NCBI RefSeq assembly: GCF_041080625.1
Contig: NZ_CP163518.1
Span: 7,433,501-7,497,500 of the forward strand
Reading direction: 5' to 3'
Length of the DNA stretch: 64,000 bases
Source of the DNA: Streptomyces sp. CG1
Lineage (GTDB): Bacteria; Actinomycetota; Actinomycetes; Streptomycetales; Streptomycetaceae
In this document: positions 52,993 to 64,000 of the stretch, in pieces
How positions within the stretch are numbered: position 1 is the stretch's first letter
How the letters are laid out: every line of letters starts with the position of its first letter
The notes under the pieces: generated by a model
Database searches by the model: none
Seen by the model: the letters and a program-made list of their open reading frames with translations, nothing else
What the model was told of the DNA's origin: nothing
Position numbers and translations under genes: made by a program

Positions 52993-54696
52993 ATGGCCAA
53001 CGCACCGGTCCAGCGCATGTCCCAGTTGATGGCGAAGACGCTGCGCGACGACCCGGCGGACGCCGAGGTCCTCAGCCACAAGCTCCTCGTCCGCGCCGGC
53101 TACGTCCGCCGCACCGCCGCCGGCATCTGGAGCTGGCTGCCCCTCGGCAAGAAGGTCTTCTCCAACGTGGAGCGGATCGTCCGTGAGGAGATGGACGCCA
53201 TCGGCGCCCAGGAGGTGCTGCTCCCCGCCCTGCTGCCCCGCGAGCCGTACGACGCCACCGGCCGCTGGGACGAGTACGGCCAGGAGCTGTTCCGGCTCAA
53301 GGACCGCAAGGGCGGCGACTACCTCCTCGGCCCCACCCACGAGGAGATCTTCACCCTCCTCGTCAAGGACCAGTGCACGTCCTACAAGGACCTGCCGGTG
53401 ATCCTCTACCAGATCCAGACCAAGTTCCGCGACGAGGCCCGCCCCCGCGCCGGCATCCTGCGCGGCCGCGAGTTCCAGATGAAGGACTCGTACTCCTTCG
53501 ACACCGAGGACGAGGGCCTCGCGAAGTCCTACGCCCTGCACCGCCAGGCCTACCAGCGCATCTTCGAGCGCCTCGGCCTCGACTACCGCATCTGCGCGGC
53601 CACCGCCGGTGCCATGGGCGGCTCGAAGTCGGAGGAGTTCCTGGCCCCGGCCGAGGCCGGCGAGGACACCTTCGCGGACTGCCCGAACTGCGACTTCGCC
53701 GCCAACACCGAGGCGATCACGTACGCGCTCGAGCCGGTCGACGGCTCGGCCGTGCCCGCCCTCGAGGAGATCCCGACCCCCGACACCCCGACCATCGAGA
53801 CCCTGGCCGCCTCCCTCGGCGTCCCGGCCTCCGCCACGCTGAAGAACCTGCTGGTGAAGGTGGACGGCGAGATCGTCGCCGTCGGCGTGCCCGGCGACCG
53901 CGAGGTCGACCTGGACAAGGTCGAGGCGCACTTCGCCCCGGCGACCGTCGAGATGGTCACCGAGGCCGACTTCGCCGGCCGCCCCGACCTGGTCCGCGGC
54001 TACGTCGGCCCGCAGGGCCTGGGCGAGAAGGTGAAGTACCTCGCCGACCCGCGGGTGGCCCCCGGCACCTCCTGGATCACCGGTGCCAACAAGGAGCACA
54101 CGCACGCGAAGAACGTCGTCGCCGGCCGTGACTTCGAGGTCGACACGTACGTGGACGTCGTCGTCGTACAGGAGGGCGACCCCTGCCCGAAGTGCGGCAC
54201 CGGCCTGAAGCTGGACCGCGCCATCGAGATCGGCCACATCTTCCAGCTGGGCCGCAAGTACGCCGACGCCCTCAAGCTCGACGTCCTCGGCCAGAACGGC
54301 AAGCCCGTCCGCGTCACCATGGGCTCCTACGGCATCGGCGTCTCCCGCGCCGTCGCCGCGCTCGCCGAGCAGAACGCCGACGACAAGGGCCTGGTGTGGG
54401 CCAAGGAGGTCGCCCCGGCCGATGTGCACGTGGTCGCCGCCGGCAAGGCCCTGCAGACCGAGCTGGCCCTCGACGTCGCCGAGAAGCTGGCCGCCGCGGG
54501 CGTCCGCGTCCTGGTCGACGACCGGGCCGGTGTCTCCCCGGGCGTGAAGTTCACCGACGCCGAGCTGATCGGCGTCCCGCAGATCCTGGTCGCGGGCCGT
54601 CGCTCCGGCGAGGGTGTCCTGGAACTGAAGGACCGCAAGACCGGTGAGCGCGAGGAACTGACGGTCGAGGACGCGATCGCCCGGCTGACGGCGTAG
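52993..54696 (+). CDS. proS: Prolyl-tRNA synthetase
   Basis: This 567-residue class II enzyme starts at ATG 52993 behind AGGAG. Motif 2 is in [21 protein letters not shown] (cut here at its family core [13 protein letters not shown]), and the GIGVSR of [14 protein letters not shown] is motif 3. The insertion domain (about 225-385) is the YbaK-like editing module of bacterial-type ProRS ([13 protein letters not shown]). The anticodon-binding domain forms the last ~110 residues. It charges tRNA-Pro and clears mischarged alanine. It is complete and of standard length. A bidirectional terminator follows. Confidence 0.97.
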   Translation: MANAPVQRMSQLMAKTLRDDPADAEVLSHKLLVRAGYVRRTAAGIWSWLPLGKKVFSNVERIVREEMDAIGAQEVLLPALLPREPYDATGRWDEYGQELFRLKDRKGGDYLLGPTHEEIFTLLVKDQCTSYKDLPVILYQIQTKFRDEARPRAGILRGREFQMKDSYSFDTEDEGLAKSYALHRQAYQRIFERLGLDYRICAATAGAMGGSKSEEFLAPAEAGEDTFADCPNCDFAANTEAITYALEPVDGSAVPALEEIPTPDTPTIETLAASLGVPASATLKNLLVKVDGEIVAVGVPGDREVDLDKVEAHFAPATVEMVTEADFAGRPDLVRGYVGPQGLGEKVKYLADPRVAPGTSWITGANKEHTHAKNVVAGRDFEVDTYVDVVVVQEGDPCPKCGTGLKLDRAIEIGHIFQLGRKYADALKLDVLGQNGKPVRVTMGSYGIGVSRAVAALAEQNADDKGLVWAKEVAPADVHVVAAGKALQTELALDVAEKLAAAGVRVLVDDRAGVSPGVKFTDAELIGVPQILVAGRRSGEGVLELKDRKTGEREELTVEDAIARLTA

Positions 54697-54722
54697 CAGC
54701 AAGGGAAGCCCTCGGCACAGGA

Positions 54723-54758
54723 AAGCCCCCTGAGATCCGCGCGGGTCTCAGGGGGCTT
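54723..54758. terminator. Bidirectional terminator between proS and the pseudokinase gene
   Basis: AAGCCCCCTGAGA (54723-54735) pairs with TCTCAGGGGGCTT (54746-54758). Both arms are complete and the stem carries A/T ends on each side, so it can serve both strands. Confidence 0.85.
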
Positions 54759-54770
54759 CTCGCATGGCCT

Positions 54771-55679
54771 TCACAGCCAGCCGGCGAACTCCAGCAGAAG
54801 TTCCCCGTCTTGCGGCCGCTTCACACGAAGCGCTCGCACACCGGACTCCACCGCCCGGAACAAGGTCCACCCCCGCAACCGCTCCTGATCGACCTCCAGC
54901 GACTCCGCGAGCCGCTTGATCCGCCGTCGGACGATCGCCGCCCCCGACGGTGACGCGATCAGGTCCTCCACCCGGTCCCGCACCAGCCGCGCCAGATCGA
55001 ACGCGCACTCGCCGACCACCGGATCCGGCCCGACAACGAGCCACGGCATCCGCTCCCCGGCGAGCACCTTGCTCTGCCGGAACGTCCCGTGCAGCAACCG
55101 CTGTTCAGGCGGCGCGGCCACCAGCTCGTCGCGGGCCGCGAGCGCCGCGTCGACCAGCGGTGCCACCTCGGGTTCGGCGTCCGCGCCCGCCCGCATCGCC
55201 GTCGCCTGCCGCCCGGTGCGCTCGGCCACGGTCTCGAATACCTCGAAGACAGGGCCCGCCGGCGGCTCGGTCCACAGCCGCCGCAGCGTCCCCGCCGCCT
55301 CCAGCAGCGCCTTCGCCTCCGGCAGTGACCGCACCGACACATCCGGGTGCAGCCGCTCCAGCAGCAGCGCTCCGTCATCCGCACCCGCCTCCAGCAGCTG
55401 TACGGCGCCCAGTCCGCCCCAGTGCGCCAGCGCCGCCCGCTCGCTCTCCGGGCGGGCCCTGGGCGGGGCCAGCTTCAGCACGGCCGGGGTGCCGTCGGCC
55501 CGCCGTACCAGGACCACCAGACTGCTCCGCCCGCCCGGCACCTGCACCCGCTCCACCATCAACTCGCGCCTGGCGACGGCCTGTTCGGCGATGGCCGGCA
55601 GCCGCGCCAGCCAGTCGTCCCCGGCCGGAGCCGTCTCACCGAGCGCCCTTACCAGGCGCGGCGGCGGTTCGAAAGCCAT
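54771..55679 (-). CDS. Aminoglycoside-phosphotransferase-like protein, probably catalytically dead
   Basis: ATG 55679 with GGAAGGGA about eleven bases upstream gives 302 residues. The overall kinase-like fold is visible: a Lys in AVLKLAPP (Lys69), RLHPDVSVRSLPEAKALL, and the activation-loop region VVGECAFDLARLVRDR. The catalytic loop, normally HGD-x-N with aspartate as base, reads LLHGTFRQSKVL (Thr199, Lys204), so both the base and the metal-binding Asn are missing. It may bind a ligand without phosphorylating it. Antibiotic resistance should not be inferred. It converges on proS and sits upstream of the DUF4439/lipoprotein pair on its strand. Confidence 0.75.
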   Translation of the reverse strand: MAFEPPPRLVRALGETAPAGDDWLARLPAIAEQAVARRELMVERVQVPGGRSSLVVLVRRADGTPAVLKLAPPRARPESERAALAHWGGLGAVQLLEAGADDGALLLERLHPDVSVRSLPEAKALLEAAGTLRRLWTEPPAGPVFEVFETVAERTGRQATAMRAGADAEPEVAPLVDAALAARDELVAAPPEQRLLHGTFRQSKVLAGERMPWLVVGPDPVVGECAFDLARLVRDRVEDLIASPSGAAIVRRRIKRLAESLEVDQERLRGWTLFRAVESGVRALRVKRPQDGELLLEFAGWL

Positions 55680-55742
55680 GCGCGAGTCGTTCCCTTCCAG
55701 TCCGCGGTCGTGTCGTACGGGCGCCTGCCGGGTCACCGGGGG

Positions 55743-56246
55743 TCACGGTGCCGTCGAGGCGGTGGCCGACGGCGTGGTACCGGCCGCGCCCGTCCCCTCG
55801 TCGGCCTGCTCGGCGAGCCCAGGGAAGGCTACGCTCTGCCCGCTCCAGCGCACCGCGCGCACCGCGGCCCCCCGGAGCGCCGCGGCGGCCGCCCCGCGCA
55901 GCGCGCCTGTCGTCGCCCGCACCAGATCCGCGTACACCCCGGCCACCCGCTCCTCCAGCTGCGCGGCAAGCAGCACGGCCGTGGCCGGATCCGGCACCGG
56001 GAAGGGCAGCGCGTACGCGGCGTCCGCGGCGATCGGCTGCCCGCCCAGATCGCGGACCTCGCGGGTCAGCGCGTCCCGGCTCGCCCGGTGGGCGTCGAAC
56101 GCCGCCCGCGCCTCGGTCCGGCGCGCCTGTCCGATCCGGCCGCCGACGACGCCGTACCCGTACACCGCCGCGTGCTCCGCCGCCAGCGCCGCCTGCAGCG
56201 CGGTCAGCTCGGCCGCCTTCGCCCGGTCCTTCGCCCCGTCGCTCAC
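55743..56246 (-). CDS. DUF4439 (ferritin-like) domain protein
   Basis: GTG 56246 overlaps the upstream lipoprotein stop (GTGA), giving 167 residues. The long helices AELTALQAALAAEHAAVYGY and AQLEERVAGVYADLVRATTG with Glu and His at regular spacing resemble the ferritin-like DUF4439 fold. Whether it binds iron is unknown. No signal peptide is visible. Coupling to a lipoprotein suggests the pair works together near the membrane. The start could not lie further upstream without overlapping the lipoprotein gene extensively. Confidence 0.72.
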   Translation of the reverse strand: MSDGAKDRAKAAELTALQAALAAEHAAVYGYGVVGGRIGQARRTEARAAFDAHRASRDALTREVRDLGGQPIAADAAYALPFPVPDPATAVLLAAQLEERVAGVYADLVRATTGALRGAAAAALRGAAVRAVRWSGQSVAFPGLAEQADEGTGAAGTTPSATASTAP

Positions 56247-56749
56247 TTCGCCCCCTCCGCCAGCACGTACGCGTGCGCGGCCCCGGCCGCCGCCACCGAC
56301 GCCAGCAGCCGCGCCAGCTCGCCCGGCGCCGTCAGCAGGTCCTTGGTGCGCCAGTCGGCGAGGGCGCGCTCGGCGGTGGCCAGGTCGGCCAGCGCGTCCT
56401 TCTCGCCGGCCGGAACGGGAGCGGCGGACGGCGAGGCCGAGGACCGTACGGGCGTGGGCGCCGTACCGTCCGTGAACGCCCGGACATGCGCCGCGACCTG
56501 GGCGCGCAGCGGGTGCAGCCGCCCGGCCAGCCCCGGATGCGCGGCGAGGACGGCGTCGTACCGCTCCAGCAGGCCCTGGCTGTCCCGCGCCGCACGCGCG
56601 CGTTCCCGGGCCGTCGTCGAGGCGCCGCCGCTGTCGCCGGAGTGGGGATCGGCCGAGCAGCCCGCCAGCAGGGCGGCGCCGGCGGCCGAGGCGAGCAGGG
56701 ATCTTCTGCGCGGACCCGAGGGGGTGCGCGGCGGCGGGGGGTACGGCAC
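56243..56749 (-). CDS. Putative lipoprotein
   Basis: GTG 56749 has GAGG nine bases upstream; GTG 56782 is in frame but has no such site. A Pro-rich start and RRRSLLASAAGAALLAGC form a twin-arginine-like signal with lipobox LAGC. The mature part is helical and Ala-rich (RERARAARDSQGLLERYDAV, LADLATAERALADWRTKDLL). I recognise no named family. Its stop overlaps the start of the DUF4439 gene, so the two are one unit, transcribed away from rimP. Confidence 0.7.
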   Translation of the reverse strand: MPYPPPPRTPSGPRRRSLLASAAGAALLAGCSADPHSGDSGGASTTARERARAARDSQGLLERYDAVLAAHPGLAGRLHPLRAQVAAHVRAFTDGTAPTPVRSSASPSAAPVPAGEKDALADLATAERALADWRTKDLLTAPGELARLLASVAAAGAAHAYVLAEGAK

Positions 56750-56975
56750 GGCTGACGTCCTCGGGGGCTCGTACGAACACACGGGCGGGAGGGCAGCCCG
56801 CAGTGATCACGGTACCCGCGCGGTCCCCCGACTCATGTCACCGGCTCAGTGGACCCACCCGAGGCGCCCAGCCCGCCCGCCGGTGGCGGGACGCAACAGT
56901 CCGTGCGACCGGATACCCTTTGACCAGACACGCGACCCATCCCACAACAGCACACGCGGCCGAGGAGTCACCCGG

Positions 56976-57485
56976 ATGAGCACCACCCAGAGCGAGAGGC
57001 TGCGAGAGCTGCTGGAACCGCTCGTCACGTCCCAGGGACTGGATCTCGAAGAGATCGCCGTGGACTCCGTCGGACGCAAGCGGGTGCTGCGTGTGGTCGT
57101 CGACTCCGACTCCGGAGCGGATCTGGACGCCATCGCCGATGTGAGCCGTGCGCTCTCGGCGAGGCTCGACGAGACCAACGCGATGGGCGACGCGGCGTAC
57201 GACCTGGAGGTCGGCACCCCCGGCGCGGAGCGCCTCCTCACCGAGCACCGGCACTTCGTGCGCGCCACCGACCGGCTCGTGAAGTTCCAGCTGGCCGAGG
57301 GCGGCGAGCTGGTCGCGCGGATCCTCGACGTCGACGCAGAGGGTCTGGACGTCGAGGTCCCCGGAGTCAAGGGCCGCAAGGCGACCACCCGCAGACTCGG
57401 CTTCCCGGAGGTCGCCAGGGCGCGCGTGCAGGTCGAGTTCAACCGCAAGGACAAGAAGGACATGAAGGAAGAGGAGGAGGCGTAG
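56976..57485 (+). CDS. rimP: Ribosome maturation factor RimP
   Basis: This 169-residue protein starts at ATG 56976 with GAGGAG upstream. The two-domain RimP pattern is clear: [60 protein letters not shown], then an Sm-like C domain ending in an acidic/basic tail. It helps assemble the 30S subunit. It is first in the rimP-nusA-ylxR-infB run, three bases from nusA. Confidence 0.95.
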   Translation: MSTTQSERLRELLEPLVTSQGLDLEEIAVDSVGRKRVLRVVVDSDSGADLDAIADVSRALSARLDETNAMGDAAYDLEVGTPGAERLLTEHRHFVRATDRLVKFQLAEGGELVARILDVDAEGLDVEVPGVKGRKATTRRLGFPEVARARVQVEFNRKDKKDMKEEEEA

Positions 57486-57487
57486 CC

Positions 57488-58474
57488 GTGGACATCGACA
57501 TGAGTGCCCTGAGGGGCTTGGTTCGGGAGAAGGAGATCTCCTTCGACCTGCTGGTCGAGGCGATCGAGTCGGCCCTCCTCATCGCCTACCACCGCACCGA
57601 GGGAAGCCGCCGACACGCGCGCGTGGAGCTCAACCGGGAGACCGGGCATGTGACCGTGTGGGCGAAGGAGGACCCCGAGGACCTCGAGGAGGGCCAGGAG
57701 GCCCGCGAGTTCGACGACACCCCCTCCGGCTTCGGCCGGATCGCCGCCACCACCGCCAAGCAGGTGATCCTGCAGCGGCTGCGCGACGCCGAGGACGACG
57801 CCACGCTCGGCGAGTACGCGGGCCGCGAGGGCGACATCGTCACCGGCGTGGTCCAGCAGGGCCGCGACCCGAAGAACGTGCTGGTCGACATCGGCAAGCT
57901 GGAGGCCATCCTGCCGGTGCAGGAGCAGGTGCCGGGCGAGGCCTACCAGCACGGCATGCGCCTGCGTTCGTACGTCGTCCGGGTGGCCAAGGGCGTCCGC
58001 GGCCCGTCGGTCACCCTCTCCCGTACGCACCCCAACCTGGTGAAGAAGCTCTTCGCCCTGGAGGTGCCGGAGATCGCCGACGGCTCGGTGGAGATCGCCG
58101 CGATCGCCCGCGAGGCCGGCCACCGCACCAAGATCGCCGTACGGTCCACCCGTTCGGGTCTGAACGCCAAGGGCGCCTGTATCGGCCCGATGGGCGGCCG
58201 GGTGCGCAATGTGATGGGCGAGCTGAACGGCGAGAAGATCGACATCGTCGACTGGTCGGACGACCCGGCCGAGATGGTGGCGAACGCCCTGTCACCCGCT
58301 CGGGTGAGCAAGGTGGAGGTCGTCGACCTCGCCTCCCGCTCCGCCCGGGTGACCGTGCCGGACTATCAGCTGTCGCTCGCGATCGGCAAGGAGGGGCAGA
58401 ACGCCCGCCTCGCCGCCCGCCTCACCGGCTGGCGCATCGACATCCGCCCGGACACCGAGCAGCCGGCCGAGTAA
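57488..58474 (+). CDS. nusA: Transcription termination/antitermination factor NusA
   Basis: GTG 57488 directly after rimP gives 328 residues. It has an N-terminal RNA polymerase-binding domain ([20 protein letters not shown]), S1 ([20 protein letters not shown]), and two KH domains ([20 protein letters not shown], then [20 protein letters not shown]). The acidic C-terminal repeats of the E. coli protein are absent, as usual in actinobacteria. It modulates pausing and termination. A hairpin follows the stop. Confidence 0.97.
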   Translation: MDIDMSALRGLVREKEISFDLLVEAIESALLIAYHRTEGSRRHARVELNRETGHVTVWAKEDPEDLEEGQEAREFDDTPSGFGRIAATTAKQVILQRLRDAEDDATLGEYAGREGDIVTGVVQQGRDPKNVLVDIGKLEAILPVQEQVPGEAYQHGMRLRSYVVRVAKGVRGPSVTLSRTHPNLVKKLFALEVPEIADGSVEIAAIAREAGHRTKIAVRSTRSGLNAKGACIGPMGGRVRNVMGELNGEKIDIVDWSDDPAEMVANALSPARVSKVEVVDLASRSARVTVPDYQLSLAIGKEGQNARLAARLTGWRIDIRPDTEQPAE

Positions 58475-58490
58475 TCGGGCGGCCGGGCAG

Positions 58491-58513
58491 CCCGGCGGCC
58501 GGGTGCCGCCGGG
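58491..58513 (+). terminator. Hairpin between nusA and ylxR
   Basis: CCCGGCGGC (58491-58499) and GCCGCCGGG (58505-58513) make a nine-base stem with a CGGGT loop, 17 bases after nusA. There is no T tract. It may be a partial terminator or processing site inside the operon. Confidence 0.4.
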
Positions 58514-58608
58514 AATAGATCCAAGCCGCAGGTCGCTTGGTTTACGACAACAGCCGTTCGATCTTTCCCCCGATGGGGTGAGGTCGGTACGGGGAGGTAG
58601 ACTTAACT

Positions 58609-58905
58609 GTGTCTGGCCGGACGCACGCCCGAGCACGCCCTGAGCGCACCTGTGTGGGGTGCCGGGAGCGGGCGGCCAAGAACGATCTCCTGCGGATCGT
58701 GAGGATCGAGGACGCATGCGCCCCCGATCCTCGCGGTACGCTGCCCGGCCGGGGTGCCTATGTACACCCCGCCCTGGTCTGTCTCGACCAGGCGGTACGC
58801 CGTCGGGCGTTCCCGCGGGCACTGCGCGTCCCGGGGCCGCTCGACACAAAGGCGTTGCGCCGATACGTCGAGCAGACAACAGTTGCCGAGCAGGCAACAC
58901 CGTAA
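58609..58905 (+). CDS. ylxR: YlxR family RNA-binding protein
   Basis: GTG 58609 with GGGGAGG upstream gives 98 residues. The DUF448 motif is RTCVGCRERAAKNDLLRIVR with the paired Cys, and GRGAYVHPALVCLDQAVRRR follows. Small basic YlxR proteins bind RNA; in Bacillus relatives the protein has been linked to control of gene expression and RNase P. It sits in its standard place between nusA and infB. Confidence 0.92.
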   Translation: MSGRTHARARPERTCVGCRERAAKNDLLRIVRIEDACAPDPRGTLPGRGAYVHPALVCLDQAVRRRAFPRALRVPGPLDTKALRRYVEQTTVAEQATP

Positions 58906-58969
58906 GACGTGTCGTACGGAACCCCGTGCGGCTTGGTACCTCGCGAGTCGAAAGCAGGTCGAGATTGCG

Positions 58970-59012
58970 ATGAGCACTCGATGAGTACGCGATGAGTACG
59001 CCCATGAACTAG
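58970..59012 (+). promoter_or_regulatory. Three chained micro open reading frames in the infB leader
   Basis: ATG 58970 opens MSTR then TGA, whose bases overlap the next ATG at 58981 (again MSTR, TGA). That stop overlaps ATG 58992 (MSTPMN, TAG at 59010). Each junction is ATGA. The units form an 11-base tandem repeat (ATGAGCACTCG, ATGAGTACGCG, ATGAGTACGCC). The chain ends 38 bases before infB. Confidence 0.55.
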
Positions 59013-59016
59013 CGAC

Positions 59017-59037
59017 GGTCCGGCTTCAACCCGGACC
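59017..59037 (+). promoter_or_regulatory. Hairpin just before the infB ribosome site
   Basis: GGTCCGG (59017-59023) pairs with CCGGACC (59031-59037) around a seven-base loop. The infB site AAGGAG begins a few bases later. Ribosomes ending on the micro-frames would cover this hairpin. Confidence 0.5.
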
Positions 59038-59050
59038 TCAAAGGAGCGAA

Positions 59051-62116
<3,066 letters not shown>

Positions 62117-62131
62117 CAGCCGACGGTTCGT

Positions 62132-62165
62132 GCTGGCCGGCGGGACTTCGGTCCTGTCGGCCAGC
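62132..62165 (+). terminator. Terminator-like hairpin after infB
   Basis: GCTGGCCGGCGGGAC (62132-62146) pairs along its whole length with GTCCTGTCGGCCAGC (62151-62165), counting two G-U pairs, around a stable TTCG loop. No T tract. The rest of the 206-base gap to the DUF503 gene shows nothing else I can name. Confidence 0.7.
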
Positions 62166-62322
62166 GCGCCGTTCCTGGGGGCGGACCCCCAGGCAGGACC
62201 GCGGTCCACGGTGCCGAAACCCTGTCGAGTCACCGGCAGGTACGCGGTACCGTTCTTGATGTCCCCGGCCACACGGACCCGGGGCCATCGATCCCGTACC
62301 GGCGGGTGAACCGGCTACACAC

Positions 62323-62616
62323 ATGTACGTGGGGACTCTGTCCTTCGACCTGCTCCTCGGCGACGTCCACTCGCTGAAGGAGAAGCGCTCCGTCGTCCGC
62401 CCGATCGTCGCCGAACTCCAGCGGAAGTACGCCGTGAGCGCGGCCGAGGTGGACCACATGGACCTCCACCGGCGAGCGATCATCGGCCTGGCCATGGTCT
62501 CCGGCGACGCAGCGCACCTCACCGACGTACTGGACCGGTGTGAACGGCTGGTCGCCGGCCGCCCCGAAGTGGAGCTGCTGTCCGTGCGGCGGCGCTTCCA
62601 CGGCGACGACGACTGA
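62323..62616 (+). CDS. DUF503 domain protein
   Basis: This 97-residue protein starts at ATG 62323. MYVGTLSFDLLLGDVHSLKE and KRSVVRPIVAELQRKYAVSA are the DUF503 signature. Family members are small, ferredoxin-fold-like and almost always sit between infB and rbfA, so a role with ribosome assembly is suspected but not shown. It lacks a clear ribosome site. rbfA follows after 40 bases. Confidence 0.9.
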   Translation: MYVGTLSFDLLLGDVHSLKEKRSVVRPIVAELQRKYAVSAAEVDHMDLHRRAIIGLAMVSGDAAHLTDVLDRCERLVAGRPEVELLSVRRRFHGDDD

Positions 62617-62656
62617 CCACAGAACGCAAGAAGAAGAAAGAACGGGAGACGGACCA

Positions 62657-63118
62657 GTGGCCGACAACGCGCGGGCGAAAAGGCTGGCGGACCTCATCCG
62701 GGAGGTGGTGGCCCAGAAACTGCAGCGCGGGATCAAGGACCCGCGGCTCGGCTCGCACGTCACCATCACGGACACCCGGGTCACGGGTGACCTGCGGGAG
62801 GCGACCGTCTTCTACACGGTCTACGGGGACGACGAGGAGCGGCAGGCCGCGGCCGCCGGCCTGGAGAGCGCCAAGGGCATCCTGCGCTCCGAGGTCGGCC
62901 GCGCGGCCGGCGTGAAGTTCACGCCGACCCTCACCTTCGTCGCGGACGCCCTGCCGGACACCGCCCGGACCATCGAGGACCTCCTCGACAAGGCACGGCA
63001 GTCCGACGAGAAGGTCCGTGAAGCCTCCGCGGGCGCGTCCTACGCGGGCGGCGCGGACCCGTACCGCAAGCCGGCCGACGAGGACACGACCGAGACGGAC
63101 GGCGACGCCGCGGAATGA
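62657..63118 (+). CDS. rbfA: 30S ribosome-binding factor RbfA
   Basis: GTG 62657 with GGGAG upstream gives 153 residues. RAKRLADLIREVVAQKLQRG, DPRLGSHVTITDTRVTGDLR and AAGVKFTPTLTFVADALPDT show the KH-like RbfA fold. A ~30-residue hydrophilic tail follows, longer than in E. coli. It binds immature 16S rRNA during 30S maturation and cold adaptation. Its stop overlaps the truB start as ATGA. Confidence 0.95.
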   Translation: MADNARAKRLADLIREVVAQKLQRGIKDPRLGSHVTITDTRVTGDLREATVFYTVYGDDEERQAAAAGLESAKGILRSEVGRAAGVKFTPTLTFVADALPDTARTIEDLLDKARQSDEKVREASAGASYAGGADPYRKPADEDTTETDGDAAE

Positions 63119-64000
63119 CCCAGAAGCACACCACGCCCGACGGCCTCGTCATCGTCGACAAGCCGTCGGGCTTCACTTCGCACGACGTGGTCGCGAAGAT
63201 GCGCGGGATCGCCAGGACCCGCCGCGTCGGCCACGCCGGCACCCTCGACCCGATGGCGACCGGCGTCCTGGTCCTCGGTGTCGAGCGCGCCACCAAGCTC
63301 CTCGGGCACCTCGCCCTCACGGAGAAGGAGTACCTGGGCACGATCCGCCTGGGCCAGAACACGCTCACCGACGACGCCGAGGGCGAGATCACCTCGTCCA
63401 CCGACGCGTCCGGGGTGACCCGGGACGCCATCGACGCCGGGATCGCCAAGCTGACCGGCGACATCATGCAGGTGCCGTCCAAGGTCAGCGCCATCAAGAT
63501 CGACGGCGTACGGTCGTACAAGCGCGCCCGCGAGGGCGAGGACTTCGAGATCCCCGCCCGGCCGGTGACGATCTCCTCGTTCACGGTGTACGACGTCCGG
63601 GACGCCGTCGCCGACGACGGCACCCAGGCCATCGACCTGGTCGTGTCCGTGGTCTGCAGCTCCGGCACCTACATCCGCGCTCTCGCCCGTGACCTGGGCG
63701 CCGACCTGGGCGTCGGCGGCCACCTCACGGCGCTGCGCCGGACGCGCGTCGGGCCGTACAAGATCGATACGGCGAGGACGCTGGACCAGCTCCAGCAGGA
63801 GCTGACCGTGATGCCGATCGCGGAGGCCGCCGCGGCCGCGTTCCCGAGCTGGCGGGTGGACGCCCGGCGCGCCCGGCTGCTGCTGAACGGTGTCCGGCTG
63901 GAGATGCCCGACGAGTACGCGGGCGCCGGTCCCGTCGCCGTCTTCGACCCCGAGGGCCGCTTCCTCGCGCTGGTCGAGGAGCAGAAGGGCAAGGCGAAGA
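63115..64000 (+). CDS. truB: tRNA pseudouridine(55) synthase TruB (3' end outside window)
   Basis: ATG 63115 overlaps the rbfA stop. 295 residues are visible and the frame is open at the window edge, so the C-terminal end is cut off. GLVIVDKPSGFTSHDVVAKM opens the protein, the catalytic Asp is in RRVGHAGTLDPMATGVL (Asp45), and SSGTYIRALARDLGADLG is the TruB RNA-contact motif. It makes pseudouridine 55 in the T loop of tRNAs. The last visible part is the start of the C-terminal PUA-like domain. Confidence 0.96.
   Translation, partial: MTQKHTTPDGLVIVDKPSGFTSHDVVAKMRGIARTRRVGHAGTLDPMATGVLVLGVERATKLLGHLALTEKEYLGTIRLGQNTLTDDAEGEITSSTDASGVTRDAIDAGIAKLTGDIMQVPSKVSAIKIDGVRSYKRAREGEDFEIPARPVTISSFTVYDVRDAVADDGTQAIDLVVSVVCSSGTYIRALARDLGADLGVGGHLTALRRTRVGPYKIDTARTLDQLQQELTVMPIAEAAAAAFPSWRVDARRARLLLNGVRLEMPDEYAGAGPVAVFDPEGRFLALVEEQKGKAK

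Noticed and set aside
54771..55679. Aminoglycoside resistance gene
   Set aside because: The catalytic Asp and Asn of the phosphotransferase loop are replaced by Thr and Lys.

Overview
The window is very GC-rich DNA. Its genes have almost exclusively G or C at third codon positions, many GTG starts, strong GGAGG-type ribosome sites, twin-arginine signals and lipoboxes. Together with the gene order dxr - M50 protease - ispG - proS - rimP - nusA - ylxR - infB - DUF503 - rbfA - truB, this points to a Streptomyces chromosome core. From memory, the order parallels the S. coelicolor region around SCO5660-SCO5709; I could not check this. I saw no rRNA, tRNA, CRISPR array, prophage or insertion sequence.

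Layout. 1-5.5 kb: a polysaccharide-lyase-like gene cut by the window edge, a sigma factor with a suspicious 3' end, a glycerophosphodiesterase, an adenosine-deaminase-family enzyme, two DUF4190 membrane proteins and a NADAR protein. 5.6-13 kb: a polyamine uptake and oxidation operon (aminobutyraldehyde dehydrogenase, PotD, PotA, PotB, PotC, FAD amine oxidase). 13-16.5 kb: a His/Trp/Tyr-rich secreted peptide, a small conserved protein, a GH18 chitinase with a DasR-type site in its promoter, and a PAP2 phosphatase. 16.7-24.1 kb: a structured intergenic element, gabT, a TraD/VirD4-like membrane ATPase, a PucR regulator behind an array of 9-bp repeats, and a succinate-semialdehyde-type dehydrogenase. 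These genes plus the polyamine operon make a complete putrescine -> GABA -> succinate route. 24.3-25.7 kb: a secreted S53 peptidase.

25.8-43.5 kb is the most striking part: a self-contained xyloglucan utilisation locus. It has two exported endo-enzymes (GH74 with a Tat-type signal, GH12 with a Sec-type signal), an LplABC-type oligosaccharide importer without its own ATPase, and four leaderless, presumably cytoplasmic exo-enzymes: GH95 alpha-fucosidase, GH42 beta-galactosidase, GH31 alpha-xylosidase and GH3 beta-glucosidase. It also has a LacI-family regulator. Four copies of one palindrome (TCGAAGCGCTTCGA and a two-mismatch variant) sit at the GH3 promoter, the transporter promoter, and on both sides of the lacI promoter. 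The predicted logic is outside cleavage to oligosaccharides, import, stepwise removal of Fuc, Gal, Xyl and Glc inside, and one repressor controlling three transcription units that meet at a terminator near 40.16 kb.

43.7-64 kb: an acyl-CoA dehydrogenase, small secreted proteins, the MEP-pathway genes dxr and ispG with an M50 protease between them, two GNAT proteins, a truncated questin-oxidase-like gene joined to a GC-rich intergenic repeat, proS, a probable pseudokinase, a lipoprotein/DUF4439 pair, and the rimP-nusA-ylxR-infB-DUF503-rbfA-truB block. The infB leader carries three tiny open frames chained by ATGA overlaps, followed by a hairpin just before the infB ribosome site. truB runs off the right edge.
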